From: Lithacetigena sp037446255 [NCBI: Coprothermobacterota bacterium]
GTDB lineage: Bacteria > Coprothermobacterota > HKB111
Assembly: GCA_037446255.1 (NCBI GenBank)
Contig: JBBIIY010000002.1
Location: 62,001 to 126,000 of the forward strand
Reading direction: 5' to 3'
Length of the DNA stretch: 64,000 bases
Under the pieces are notes generated by a model. That model had not been told where the DNA came from. It was given only the letters and a program-made list of their open reading frames with translations, and did not search any database. Position 1 is the stretch's first letter. Every line of letters begins with the position of its first letter. Of the stretch, positions 27,885 to 36,668 are shown piece after piece. The position numbers and the translations under genes were made by a program.

Positions 27885-29468
27885 TCAGGAAAATAACTCC
27901 TGACGGGCCATCGCAGGAGCGATTGTTCCCAAAGAAAGTAGTTTATTATGAAAATCTTTCAAATTAAATTTTTCACCTTTTTTAATTTTATAGTCATTTA
28001 CTAAACTGATAATCTCCCGCTTTCCGGTAAGATAAGAAAGAGGCTGTGCGGGATTATAAGTATATCTTTTAACTTCGGCTTCAGCCTCACTCCTTTCCAG
28101 ATAAGCTTGTTCTATAAGAAAATTAATACCTTCTTCAACTGTCATGCTCTGAGTGTGTAATTTAATATCAATAATTACCCGGGCGGCTCTCCAGAGTTGG
28201 TCTTTAAAGCGAATTAAACGAAAAACCGGGTCTGAAAGGTAACCCATATTGTCCATCAACTCCTCGCAGTAAAAAGCCCAACCTTCACTAAAAAGAGGTG
28301 AGTAAGATACTTTTCTAATCAAAGACTCATTTGCACCGGAGGAAGATATCTGTAAATGATGTCCTGGGTAAGCTTCGTGCACTGCAGTAATAGGTATACT
28401 TTTTCGATAGTGGGTTTTCAATCTTTTATCATCAGTGGGAGTTACCCAAAATCTTCCAGTTTGATTTTTCTGCAATAGAGGAGGTGAAACATAACCTACA
28501 TAGGGAAAAATTGTTCGTGCAAACAGAGGGGTTTCTTCAATAATTAAACTCTCACTAAAAGGAAAGTCAACCAGATCTTTGTCCAGAACAAACTTCCTCA
28601 CCCTGGAGGTCTCTTCTCTATACTCATTTAATAGGCTATCGGTTGAGGGGAAGTCATCTCTTAATTTCTCAAATATTTCCTGTGGAGAAAGTCCCGGCTC
28701 AAAAGAGTTACATAATCGCTCTAACTGAACCTTGGTTTCTTTAAGCACCATTTCCCCCCAGGATAAAAGTTCTTCAGGGGTATAATAGATAAAATGGTCC
28801 TCTAACAATATCTTTCTAAACATCTCCTTTCCTACTGCGAAATCATCTTTAGTGGTTGGCAGTGTCTCCAAATAAGATAAAAAATTCCGTAGGGATTCAC
28901 TTGCTTTTTCTATTAATCTATCTACCTCTAACCTCTGGTCATATTTTTCAAAGAGAGGAGGGATAACGAATTTTAAAAACACTAATCCACTTTGACCAAT
29001 CTCCTGAGCAATTTTTATGAATGTTGCCGGTGGATCTACAAGGTTCATTTTTCCCTCACTTAAAACCCTGTTAATCTCTACCAGTCGATTCTTTATGTTT
29101 TTCAATCTTTCTTCTTTTGGCAAATAATCCCTGGCAATCAACAAATATAAACCATATAAAAAAGAATATATGTAAATTACTGGCAGTTTATTGGGTAATT
29201 TAAAATCTACAAGATTTCTTAATTTGGTGTTTAAGAAAGAATTAAATATTTTATAATCTACTCTTTCACTGATAGATAATTCTTCTATTTTAATTTCCTT
29301 AAGTTTATCCTGATAATCTTCAAGAAATGAGATTTGAGAAGCGATACTAACTTTATCATACCGAGCTAAAAGATGGTCATAATGATGATTACCTTGCTGA
29401 GTTGATAAAACAGGGTTATAGTAAAAATAATTTTCTAATCCCTCTTCAATTATTTTTTCCAGTTTCAT
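27885..29468 (-). CDS. DUF885 family putative metallopeptidase
   Basis: A 527-residue DUF885 protein. The diagnostic HEAYPGHHLQ motif is at about 362-371, followed by a downstream glutamate region LFSEGWAFYCEELM, which resembles a gluzincin-like zinc site. DUF885 proteins are thought to be carboxypeptidases or oligopeptidases; no signal peptide is seen, so it is probably cytosolic. It ends the operon after the CofE-like gene, nine bases downstream. Together with the M20 peptidase in the same operon it points to breakdown of small peptides or amino-acid conjugates. Confidence 0.85.
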   Translation of the reverse strand: MKLEKIIEEGLENYFYYNPVLSTQQGNHHYDHLLARYDKVSIASQISFLEDYQDKLKEIKIEELSISERVDYKIFNSFLNTKLRNLVDFKLPNKLPVIYIYSFLYGLYLLIARDYLPKEERLKNIKNRLVEINRVLSEGKMNLVDPPATFIKIAQEIGQSGLVFLKFVIPPLFEKYDQRLEVDRLIEKASESLRNFLSYLETLPTTKDDFAVGKEMFRKILLEDHFIYYTPEELLSWGEMVLKETKVQLERLCNSFEPGLSPQEIFEKLRDDFPSTDSLLNEYREETSRVRKFVLDKDLVDFPFSESLIIEETPLFARTIFPYVGYVSPPLLQKNQTGRFWVTPTDDKRLKTHYRKSIPITAVHEAYPGHHLQISSSGANESLIRKVSYSPLFSEGWAFYCEELMDNMGYLSDPVFRLIRFKDQLWRAARVIIDIKLHTQSMTVEEGINFLIEQAYLERSEAEAEVKRYTYNPAQPLSYLTGKREIISLVNDYKIKKGEKFNLKDFHNKLLSLGTIAPAMARQELFS

Positions 29469-29477
29469 ATCATGTAT

Positions 29478-30245
29478 TTATAATGCTCCATTAAATAAAT
29501 CTTCCTCCGGGGTAAGTGATATTTCACTCATTCCAACTTCGCTATCTTCCCAGGTTAGATTTTTGACTATAGAAACGGGAATTGCTTCTGTGGATTGACC
29601 GATTACTAATTCTGTGGCGGAAGCAATTTCATCAATAATAGCGGTGTTTTTGACTCTTAATTCTTTTCCATAAAGATCCCCTGTATGCCGATAATCTCTA
29701 AAAGGAAAAATACCCGAAAAGCCGATTGCTAAATCCACCTGACCTCTTCTGAAGGGTCGACTATAAGTATCGGTAATAATTACCGCTATTCTTTTATTAA
29801 TTAATTTTTGTAAGCCTATTTTAATTAGTTTAGAAGATTCATCAGGATTTACCGGCAATAAAGAGTAAAGAGTATCGCCAGGTACATTAGATCTGTCTGC
29901 GCCTGCATTTAAACATACATTACCTTGAATATTTCTAACAATCAGCCCTTCCGGTGTTGCTTTAACCACTTCAACAGTATCTGATAAAACCAACTCAATC
30001 AGTCTTGGATCACGTAAAGTTGCCTCACCTAATTCCAGAGCTTTTTTAGAAGGAATAATATTTTCCAGGTCATATACCCTTCCTTCAGCTTTAGACACTA
30101 TCTTTTGGGTTACCACTATAATGTCGCCATCTTCAATATTTACACTTTCTCTTTTACATGCCTCAACTATTATAGCTGGTATATCATCTCCTTCTTTAAT
30201 TATAGGTATAGTTTGTAACCCGGTGATTGTTAATGTTTTTGCCAT
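29478..30245 (-). CDS. CofE-like (coenzyme F420-0 gamma-glutamyl ligase family) protein
   Basis: A 255-residue CofE-family protein: GLQTIPIIKEGDDIPAII, GDIIVVTQKIVSKAEGR, a central NAGADRSNVPG loop, VIITDTYSRPFRRGQVDLAIGFSGI and ELRVKNTAIIDEIASA. CofE adds glutamates to coenzyme F420-0 with GTP. No other F420 gene (cofC, cofD, cofG, cofH) is in the window, and its neighbours are peptidases and an acyltransferase-like gene. A different amide-ligase role is therefore possible. ATG start; 27 bases after the GNAT-like gene. Confidence 0.8.
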   Translation of the reverse strand: MAKTLTITGLQTIPIIKEGDDIPAIIVEACKRESVNIEDGDIIVVTQKIVSKAEGRVYDLENIIPSKKALELGEATLRDPRLIELVLSDTVEVVKATPEGLIVRNIQGNVCLNAGADRSNVPGDTLYSLLPVNPDESSKLIKIGLQKLINKRIAVIITDTYSRPFRRGQVDLAIGFSGIFPFRDYRHTGDLYGKELRVKNTAIIDEIASATELVIGQSTEAIPVSIVKNLTWEDSEVGMSEISLTPEEDLFNGAL

Positions 30246-30272
30246 TCTCGCCTCCGTTTTATTTCCTGATTA

Positions 30273-31421
30273 TTATAACTTCTTACCAAAAATAAAGAAC
30301 TTCTTATAAGGTACTCCCCCAGCATTTTTAATTACATTATTTATTCCCCAGTTATCTTCAAGAGTCATTGAGGCTTCTCCCCAAGTATAACCTTTTTTAC
30401 TAACTTCTAAAGCAGTTTTGGTATATAATAGCGCACTTAAACCCCGGTTTCTATATTCTTCCAATACACCAAGAATAAATACTCTCATTGATTTCATTTT
30501 TCTAAACTTTAATCTATAAAGCAATTTGGCCAGGTTCCAGGGAGAAATATTACCATTAAAATCGCTTATAAATTCATTTATATTGGGTAAAGTTACTGAT
30601 ACTCCCACTGGCTGTCCATCAATATAAGCGAATAAGATTAAGTTCGGGTCAATAATACTCTTAAGTTTTGAGCCTACATATTTTACATCATCGTCAGTAA
30701 TTGGAGTAAAGCCCCAGTTATTTTTCCAGCATTCATTATAAAGATATTTGATTATTTGCAATTCCTCGTCAAATTTCTTCATATTCACATTTCTAATTTC
30801 TACCTGAAATCTCTTTTCCAGGTTATTAGTTACACTCTTTAACCAGCCTTCTTTTTCAGTAAAAGCTTTTATTTCTACTTGCCAGGCATACCAGGTTTTA
30901 ACTATTTCAAATTCGCAGTTAACTAATAAATCTGGATAATATGGAGGATTATATCCCGTTAGTATAACCGGCGCTGAAAAACCTTCTGCTAAAACTCCTA
31001 TTTCATCGCTCATGGTTGGACTTATTGGCCCTATTACATCGGTCATTCCTTTTTCTTTTATCCAGTTACAAGAATTCTCTAAAAGAAGTTTACTCGCATC
31101 TAAATCATTAACGCATTCAAAAAAACCAAAATATCCAGTTTTAGACTGATGATAATCCACATATTGAAAATCTATATGAGCAGAGACCCTACCAATTATT
31201 TTACCTTTAAACTCAACCATGAATAAATGCATTTGACCATGCTTAAAAAAGGGATTTAAAGAAGGAGAAAAACTTTGTGATAATTCTACCCTAAGAGGGT
31301 GTATATAATTCCTGTCACCTTTATATATTTCATTTTTGTAAGTGAAATCAATAAATTTATTTAAATTATTTTTATCATTTACTGGAAAGTCAATAATTCT
31401 ATAATTATTCATATATTTCAC
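30273..31421 (-). CDS. GNAT-like acyltransferase family protein
   Basis: A 382-residue protein resembling two-lobed GNAT proteins annotated as N-acetyltransferase or YghO-like. It has FMVEFKGKIIGRVSAHID near 70 and a second lobe ILFAYIDGQPVGVSVTLPNINEF with VFILGVLEEYRNRGLSALLYTK, where RNRGLS resembles the acetyl-CoA loop (Q/RxxGxG/A). Ends KNAGGVPYKKFFIFGKKL. The substrate is unknown. It sits between the M20 peptidase and the CofE-like ligase in one operon, with gaps of about 30 bases. Confidence 0.65.
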   Translation of the reverse strand: MKYMNNYRIIDFPVNDKNNLNKFIDFTYKNEIYKGDRNYIHPLRVELSQSFSPSLNPFFKHGQMHLFMVEFKGKIIGRVSAHIDFQYVDYHQSKTGYFGFFECVNDLDASKLLLENSCNWIKEKGMTDVIGPISPTMSDEIGVLAEGFSAPVILTGYNPPYYPDLLVNCEFEIVKTWYAWQVEIKAFTEKEGWLKSVTNNLEKRFQVEIRNVNMKKFDEELQIIKYLYNECWKNNWGFTPITDDDVKYVGSKLKSIIDPNLILFAYIDGQPVGVSVTLPNINEFISDFNGNISPWNLAKLLYRLKFRKMKSMRVFILGVLEEYRNRGLSALLYTKTALEVSKKGYTWGEASMTLEDNWGINNVIKNAGGVPYKKFFIFGKKL

Positions 31422-31452
31422 CTTATAGTACTTAGGATATAATCAATCAAAA

Positions 31453-32913
31453 TCACTTTATTCTATTTATATTTCTAATAAACAAAACATAGAATTGTAC
31501 CATCTTAACCAGATCTACAATCGGTATCCTTTCATTAATGCCATGAACACGCTTCATATCCTCCAAAGAAATAATAAGCGGGCGAAACCGATAAATATTA
31601 TCACTAACAGATAAAAAATGTCTTGAGTCTGTAGCTCCAAGCACTAAATTGGGAATGACGGGTACTCCAGGAAATAATTGATTTATCGTTTTAGATAAAA
31701 TTGCATATCCTTCATTATCTATACCTGATATTTTTGAAGGATCCCAGCTTTGACCATATTTTTCAACTTTAATGCCTGTATTCTTAACAATTTTTCTTGA
31801 ATGATTTAACACTCCTTCAACAGTATTTCCAGGGATAATGCGAAAGTTTACTATTGCTTTAGCAGTGGTTGGTAAAATATTATCTTTAACTCCTGCTTCC
31901 GCCATAGTAACCGCAGTTGTGGTTCTAATCATTGCTTTAATAAGAGGCGTAGAAACATAAGAACTCAAAAGTGGCCAAAACAGCCATAGGTTAGACATAA
32001 CAATCTTATACGAGTAGGAAATATAAGGTATTAAACTTTCCAGAAATAATTTAGTCACCCTACTAAGTGTCGGTGAGCATTGCTTATTTTCTAAATTGAC
32101 AATTGCCTGGCTTAACATTCCGATACTGGAATTTTTGGTAGGCATTGATGAATGACCTCCACTACTTTCTGAAGTTAATTCAATACTAATATAACCTTTT
32201 TCTGCAATACCTACTGTGGCTAATGGTTTCTTAATAAATTTGTTAAAACCACTAACAATTGCTCCACCCTCATCAAGAACATAATCAATTTTAATATTCT
32301 TTTCTTTGAGCATTTGAGATATCTGGTAAGCTCCCTCCCTTCCACCTATTTCCTCATCATGACCAAACGCCAGATATATAGTATCATCAGGTTCAAACCC
32401 CTTTTTTAACAGGCACTCTACAGCATATAAAGTAGAGATAACACCAGCTTTATCGTCTATTGCTCCTCTACCCCAGATGAATCCATCCGCAACTGTTCCC
32501 TCAAAAGGGTTGTAAATCCACTCTCCTTCGGTGATACCCTCAACCGGAACTACATCATAATGCCCCATCAGTAATATAGTCTTATTTTTTACTTTACCTT
32601 CCCAGGTATAAAATAGGCTATAGTTGTTTATTATTTCTTTTTTCAACTTGCTATGCACCAGGGGGAAAGTTAATTCAAGGTAATTAAGAAAGTTATGAAA
32701 GTGTGTTTTATTAACTTCAAAGTAATCTTTTTGAGATATAGTAGTGTATTGAAGAGATTGGCTAAATATCAAAGTAATATCGTCAACATCAAGGTTTTCT
32801 ATCTCACAATCATATTTAACATCCTTTTTGAAATTGAGCTTGTTAGTGCGAAACATAAGGATAGCAACTAAAATAAAAATTATTGTTAATATAAAATACA
32901 AACCTATAATCAT
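31453..32913 (-). CDS. membrane-anchored M20 family peptidase (PM20D1-like)
   Basis: A 486-residue M20 zinc peptidase. An N-terminal hydrophobic segment (residues 1-22) anchors or exports it. Metal-site motifs are ILLMGHYDVVPVEG, IWGRGAIDDKAGV, AFGHDEEIGGREGA and a final VLGATDSRHFLSVSDNIYRF; the dimerisation lid lies in the middle (EKGYISIELTSESSGGHSSMP). It is closest in layout to carboxypeptidase S/PM20D1, which hydrolyse peptides or N-acyl amino acids. First gene of the four-gene operon; divergent from the Lon-like gene. Confidence 0.88.
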   Translation of the reverse strand: MIIGLYFILTIIFILVAILMFRTNKLNFKKDVKYDCEIENLDVDDITLIFSQSLQYTTISQKDYFEVNKTHFHNFLNYLELTFPLVHSKLKKEIINNYSLFYTWEGKVKNKTILLMGHYDVVPVEGITEGEWIYNPFEGTVADGFIWGRGAIDDKAGVISTLYAVECLLKKGFEPDDTIYLAFGHDEEIGGREGAYQISQMLKEKNIKIDYVLDEGGAIVSGFNKFIKKPLATVGIAEKGYISIELTSESSGGHSSMPTKNSSIGMLSQAIVNLENKQCSPTLSRVTKLFLESLIPYISYSYKIVMSNLWLFWPLLSSYVSTPLIKAMIRTTTAVTMAEAGVKDNILPTTAKAIVNFRIIPGNTVEGVLNHSRKIVKNTGIKVEKYGQSWDPSKISGIDNEGYAILSKTINQLFPGVPVIPNLVLGATDSRHFLSVSDNIYRFRPLIISLEDMKRVHGINERIPIVDLVKMVQFYVLFIRNINRIK

Positions 32914-32953
32914 AATTTATCTCCTTAAGCTATAAATAAGATTAACATTCTAT

Positions 32954-33004
32954 ATTATAAAATGTATTTATACATTTTGTTCTTATAAAGAATAGTGTTA
33001 AAAT
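32954..33004. promoter_or_regulatory. divergent promoter region with inverted repeat between M20 and Lon-like genes
   Basis: For the plus strand, TTGTTC (32977-32982), 16 bases, and an extended -10 TGTTAAAAT ending at 33004. For the minus strand, TATAAT at 32959-32954. A perfect inverted repeat AAAATGTA-TTTA-TACATTTT (32959-32978) touches both the minus -10 and the plus -35, and could be a shared operator. Confidence 0.5.
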
Positions 33005-33032
33005 TTAAATAATAATTGGATAGGGAGGAATT

Positions 33033-35471
33033 ATGGTTAAGTTAGTTTCTACACAAGTAACCTGTAAATGCTTATCTGAAGAATTTACTTTTACTACCAC
33101 CAATGATGTTTCACCCCTGGAAGTAACTATAGGACAGGACAGGGCTATAAAAGCTATTGAGGTGGCTTTGAATATGAAAACCAAGGGATTCAACCTGTAT
33201 ATTGCTGGTCCTCGCGGAGTAGGTAAAACTTCAGCTATTAAATCTCTCTTAACTAAAAGGGCACCCAAAGAACCGGTTCCTCCTGATATTGTTTATGTTT
33301 TCAACTTTAAATTCCCCGAATCTCCCAAGCCCTTAATATTGAAAGCGGGTTTAGGGAAAATTCTTTCTCAAGAAATGGTCAATTTTACTAATGAACTTAA
33401 AAACGATATTTCCCAGATTTTTGAAAGTGATGATTACGAAAAAAGAAAATCAAAAATTATTAATAAAACCCAATCTGAAAAAGAAAAATTTATTAACCAT
33501 GTCCAAAATCTGGCTAAAGATGAAGGTTTCACTCTCCAAATAACACCTCAGGGTATTTTTACCATGCCTATGAAAAATGGCACTCCACTCTCCCCCGAAG
33601 AATATCAATCACTATCCGAGGAAGATAAAAAAGCCCTGGAAACAAAAAACAAAAAAGTCATAGAAGAAATAAACCGTACTCTGCGTAATATAAAAAAAAT
33701 TGAAAGAGATGCTCTGATTGAGTTGAACAAACTGGATATTGAATTAGTAAAGTTTCTCTTAACCAATTTGAGTGCAGAAATTAAATCGTTATTCAATAAT
33801 GAACCAAATATTCTAAGTTATATAAATGAGGTAGAAGAAGAAATTTTGTCTAAAATCAACGAATTAAAAACTCCCAAAGAAACTTCATCTCTAACTCCTT
33901 CACCCTTTCCCCTTATAGTAACTGACCCCTTTGCAAAATACCAGATTAATGTAATTGTTGACAATTCAAACACTGAAGGAGCACCAATTGTTTTTGAAAA
34001 TAATCCTACTTATTCCAACCTGATTGGTAGAATCGAGTTTAAATCACAGTATGGTGTCACAACTACCAGTTTTGACCTTATAAAATCGGGATCATTATTA
34101 AAAGCTAATGGTGGTTACCTCGTTATTCAAATATTGGATATATTAAAAAATCCTTATGCCTGGGAAGCCTTAAAAAAATCTTTACAGAATAATGAGGTCA
34201 AAATTGAAAATATCGGTGATCAGTTGAGAATGGATCCGGTAGTAACACTTAAGCCAGAATCCATCCCGTTGATTAACTGTGAGGTTATTCTCATAGGAAG
34301 CTTGCAACACTATTATCTTCTTTATAATTACGACGAGGATTTCAGAAAACTTTTCAAAATAAGGGCAGATTTTGATACAGAAATGGATAGAAACTATAAC
34401 TCAATTTCTAAGTATGCGTCATTTATCAGTTCCAGGGTTAAAGAAGAAGGTTTAAATCCTTTTAACAGAGAAGCTGTAGGAACGGTTATTGACTATGGTA
34501 CAAGATTAGCTGGCAACCAGAAGAAACTTTCTACCAGGTTTAGCGATATATCGGACCTGATCTCTGAAGCTAATTACTGGTCAATGCAGGAGAACAAACA
34601 GATAGTTGAACAAGCACATGTCTTTAAAGCTCTCCAGGAAAAAATATATCGTTCTAATTTAATTGAAGAAAAAATTATGGAACTAATCAAAGAAGGTACA
34701 ATACTACTTGACATTTCAGGAAGTAAAATTGGCCAAGTTAATGGCCTTTCCATTTTAGGCCTGTCAGACTATTCTTTTGGAAAACCTTCCAGAATTACCG
34801 CCTCGGTATCTTTAGGAAACCAGGGAATTATAAACTTAGAGAGAGAAGTTGCGATGAGTGGTCCTATCCATAGCAAAGGAGTTCTAATTCTTACGGGCTT
34901 TCTCAGGGATAAATTTGCCCGCACCCACCCCTTATCTCTTAATGCCAGTTTGGTATTTGAGCAACTTTATGAGGAAATAGAGGGGGATAGCGCTTCCAGT
35001 GCTGAACTATATGCTTTATTATCTGCCATTGCATCTGTTCCCTTAAAGCAAAACCTGGCTGTTACCGGTTCAGTAAATCAAAAAGGTGAGGTCCAACCTG
35101 TAGGGGGTGTAACCAGAAAAATAGAGGGCTTTTACGATATATGTAAAGTAAAAGGATTAACCGGTGATCAGGGAGTTATTATCCCTATTCAGAACATAAA
35201 CAACCTGATACTTAGAGAAGATGTGGTTAAAGCTATTGAAGAAAACAGATTCCATCTTTATGCTATTGAGAGCATAGATGAAGGAATAGAACTCCTTACT
35301 TCAATGAAAGCAGGTGTGAAAGACGATAAGGGAAATTATGAAGAATGTTCTTTTTATCACATACTTGAAAAACAATTATATCAAATGGCATTAAGCCTGA
35401 AAGAGTATGATAAAGAAAAGAAAAGCCGGGTTAATACCTCCAGAAAGCTCCAACGCCCCCATAAGCCATAA
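33033..35471 (+). CDS. Lon-like ATP-dependent protease (LonB/PF13654 type)
   Basis: An 812-residue protease of the AAA-Lon-like family. It has Walker A GPRGVGKTS (about 60-68), a long coiled-coil insertion rich in KKIEKEI-type heptads (about 130-290), the central GGYLVIQILDIL segment and a C-terminal Lon protease domain. The catalytic serine lies in GDSASSAE (near 654) and the lysine in TRKIEGF (near 695). It is distinct from canonical Lon, lacking the N-terminal LAN domain. Clear GGGAGG before ATG. Its last 41 bases overlap the convergent eRF1-like gene. Confidence 0.9.
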   Translation: MVKLVSTQVTCKCLSEEFTFTTTNDVSPLEVTIGQDRAIKAIEVALNMKTKGFNLYIAGPRGVGKTSAIKSLLTKRAPKEPVPPDIVYVFNFKFPESPKPLILKAGLGKILSQEMVNFTNELKNDISQIFESDDYEKRKSKIINKTQSEKEKFINHVQNLAKDEGFTLQITPQGIFTMPMKNGTPLSPEEYQSLSEEDKKALETKNKKVIEEINRTLRNIKKIERDALIELNKLDIELVKFLLTNLSAEIKSLFNNEPNILSYINEVEEEILSKINELKTPKETSSLTPSPFPLIVTDPFAKYQINVIVDNSNTEGAPIVFENNPTYSNLIGRIEFKSQYGVTTTSFDLIKSGSLLKANGGYLVIQILDILKNPYAWEALKKSLQNNEVKIENIGDQLRMDPVVTLKPESIPLINCEVILIGSLQHYYLLYNYDEDFRKLFKIRADFDTEMDRNYNSISKYASFISSRVKEEGLNPFNREAVGTVIDYGTRLAGNQKKLSTRFSDISDLISEANYWSMQENKQIVEQAHVFKALQEKIYRSNLIEEKIMELIKEGTILLDISGSKIGQVNGLSILGLSDYSFGKPSRITASVSLGNQGIINLEREVAMSGPIHSKGVLILTGFLRDKFARTHPLSLNASLVFEQLYEEIEGDSASSAELYALLSAIASVPLKQNLAVTGSVNQKGEVQPVGGVTRKIEGFYDICKVKGLTGDQGVIIPIQNINNLILREDVVKAIEENRFHLYAIESIDEGIELLTSMKAGVKDDKGNYEECSFYHILEKQLYQMALSLKEYDKEKKSRVNTSRKLQRPHKP

Positions 35472-36594
35472 GTTTTTTACCTGCATCACTTCCTACAACT
35501 TCCAATTTTGCTCCAAAACTGAGTACTAAGGGTGGTAGAAAGCTCTTAGATGAGCCTTCAGTAAAATCAGTTGAATTGCAATTAGAACAGGGTTTCTCAC
35601 CTGCAATTTCATGGTAATTACATTTATGGCATTTCTTTAGGTTTTGATTGAAAACTCTGGAAATTATTACCTTATCAACCCTGCCAGTCTGTATTGATTT
35701 TAAAGTGGAATCAAATCCAACACAGGCAAGAATTCCCGAAGATGACCGTTCTAAAAGATTTTCCACCAAAGTTTTTTCTCTAGCTCTTTCATAGCTCCAA
35801 AATACCGAAAGTGCTTGAACCATTATATCCTTAGGATTGGTATCTACAGGAATGGGTATGTTTCCTACAAACATACCCATCTGTTCTTTACTGAAAAGTT
35901 TAAAGTATTTCTCATAAATAACTTCTGACCCGCTTAAAACAAATTCTCTGATAGAATGTTCTTTGGCTATAGAATTGAAATGGCTGATAGTATTTTTAAA
36001 AAATCGTAATTGATTGGCTTCAATCCTATCTTCATAAGCCTCTACCCTATCACCTCCACCTATACTTCCCCGGATAGATCCCTCTCTTGGAGAGGAAGGG
36101 GGCATAATTGTTTGTTTCCTCCAATCAGAAGTATCCAGATCCAGGTTAAAAGATTTAATCTTTTCTATTTTGTTGAGATATACTTTGTATATTTCTACCA
36201 TATTAGAATCAACCATAAATACACCAAAAGGTCTATATTCCTCAATTATCCAGATAAGCTGGCCTAAATTTGGTTTACCAAAATATATTTCATTCTCCAC
36301 ATTAACTTGAGATGGCAATAATTCTGTAATTTCCTTACTTAAAAATAGAATTATAGATTTATGTTTAAACAAAGTGCCTTCAATCAAAGATTTTGCTTCA
36401 TCTTCAATAGTTTCCAGATAATCTTTTTTAAAAGGCTCTATTTTCTCTTTCAGGTCTTTAAAAGCAGTTTTTAACCAGATTAAAGAAGGAGCTCTACCGC
36501 CATCGCTGGAAGATGGGTCAATATTTAAATAAATGCTTAGAACATCGTTATATTCAGATTTTAAGAGTTCTTCAATCTTTATTGCATCAATCAT
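35431..36594 (-). CDS. eRF1-domain protein of the bacterial aeRF1/VLRF1-type family
   Basis: A 387-residue protein with eRF1 domain 2- and domain 3-like regions but no full decoding domain. The middle part FGVFMVDSNMVEIYKVYLNKIEKI is followed by an acidic and glycine-rich stretch (GSIGGGDRVEAYEDRIEANQLRFFKNTISHF). A zinc ribbon CHKCNY...CSNCNS lies near 328-350, and the end is AYGGVGAFWRY, the family hallmark. The GGQ catalytic loop is not seen in its usual form. Such proteins are predicted to release or cleave peptidyl-tRNA on stalled ribosomes. ATG start with AGGTG upstream. Confidence 0.7.
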   Translation of the reverse strand: MIDAIKIEELLKSEYNDVLSIYLNIDPSSSDGGRAPSLIWLKTAFKDLKEKIEPFKKDYLETIEDEAKSLIEGTLFKHKSIILFLSKEITELLPSQVNVENEIYFGKPNLGQLIWIIEEYRPFGVFMVDSNMVEIYKVYLNKIEKIKSFNLDLDTSDWRKQTIMPPSSPREGSIRGSIGGGDRVEAYEDRIEANQLRFFKNTISHFNSIAKEHSIREFVLSGSEVIYEKYFKLFSKEQMGMFVGNIPIPVDTNPKDIMVQALSVFWSYERAREKTLVENLLERSSSGILACVGFDSTLKSIQTGRVDKVIISRVFNQNLKKCHKCNYHEIAGEKPCSNCNSTDFTEGSSKSFLPPLVLSFGAKLEVVGSDAGKKLMAYGGVGAFWRY

Positions 36595-36655
36595 TGGTTC
36601 ACCTCCAGAAGTTCTTTTTATAAGATTACCACATTTTAGAGTATTTAAAAAAGAG

Positions 36656-36661
36656 TATAAT
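36656..36661 (+). promoter_or_regulatory. -10 box implying a leaderless ABC-transporter mRNA
   Basis: TATAAT ends seven bases before the ATG of the first ABC subunit. There is no Shine-Dalgarno between (TATTCTT), and the -35 region is weak (TTTTAG at 36634). Confidence 0.5.
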
Positions 36662-36668
36662 TATTCTT

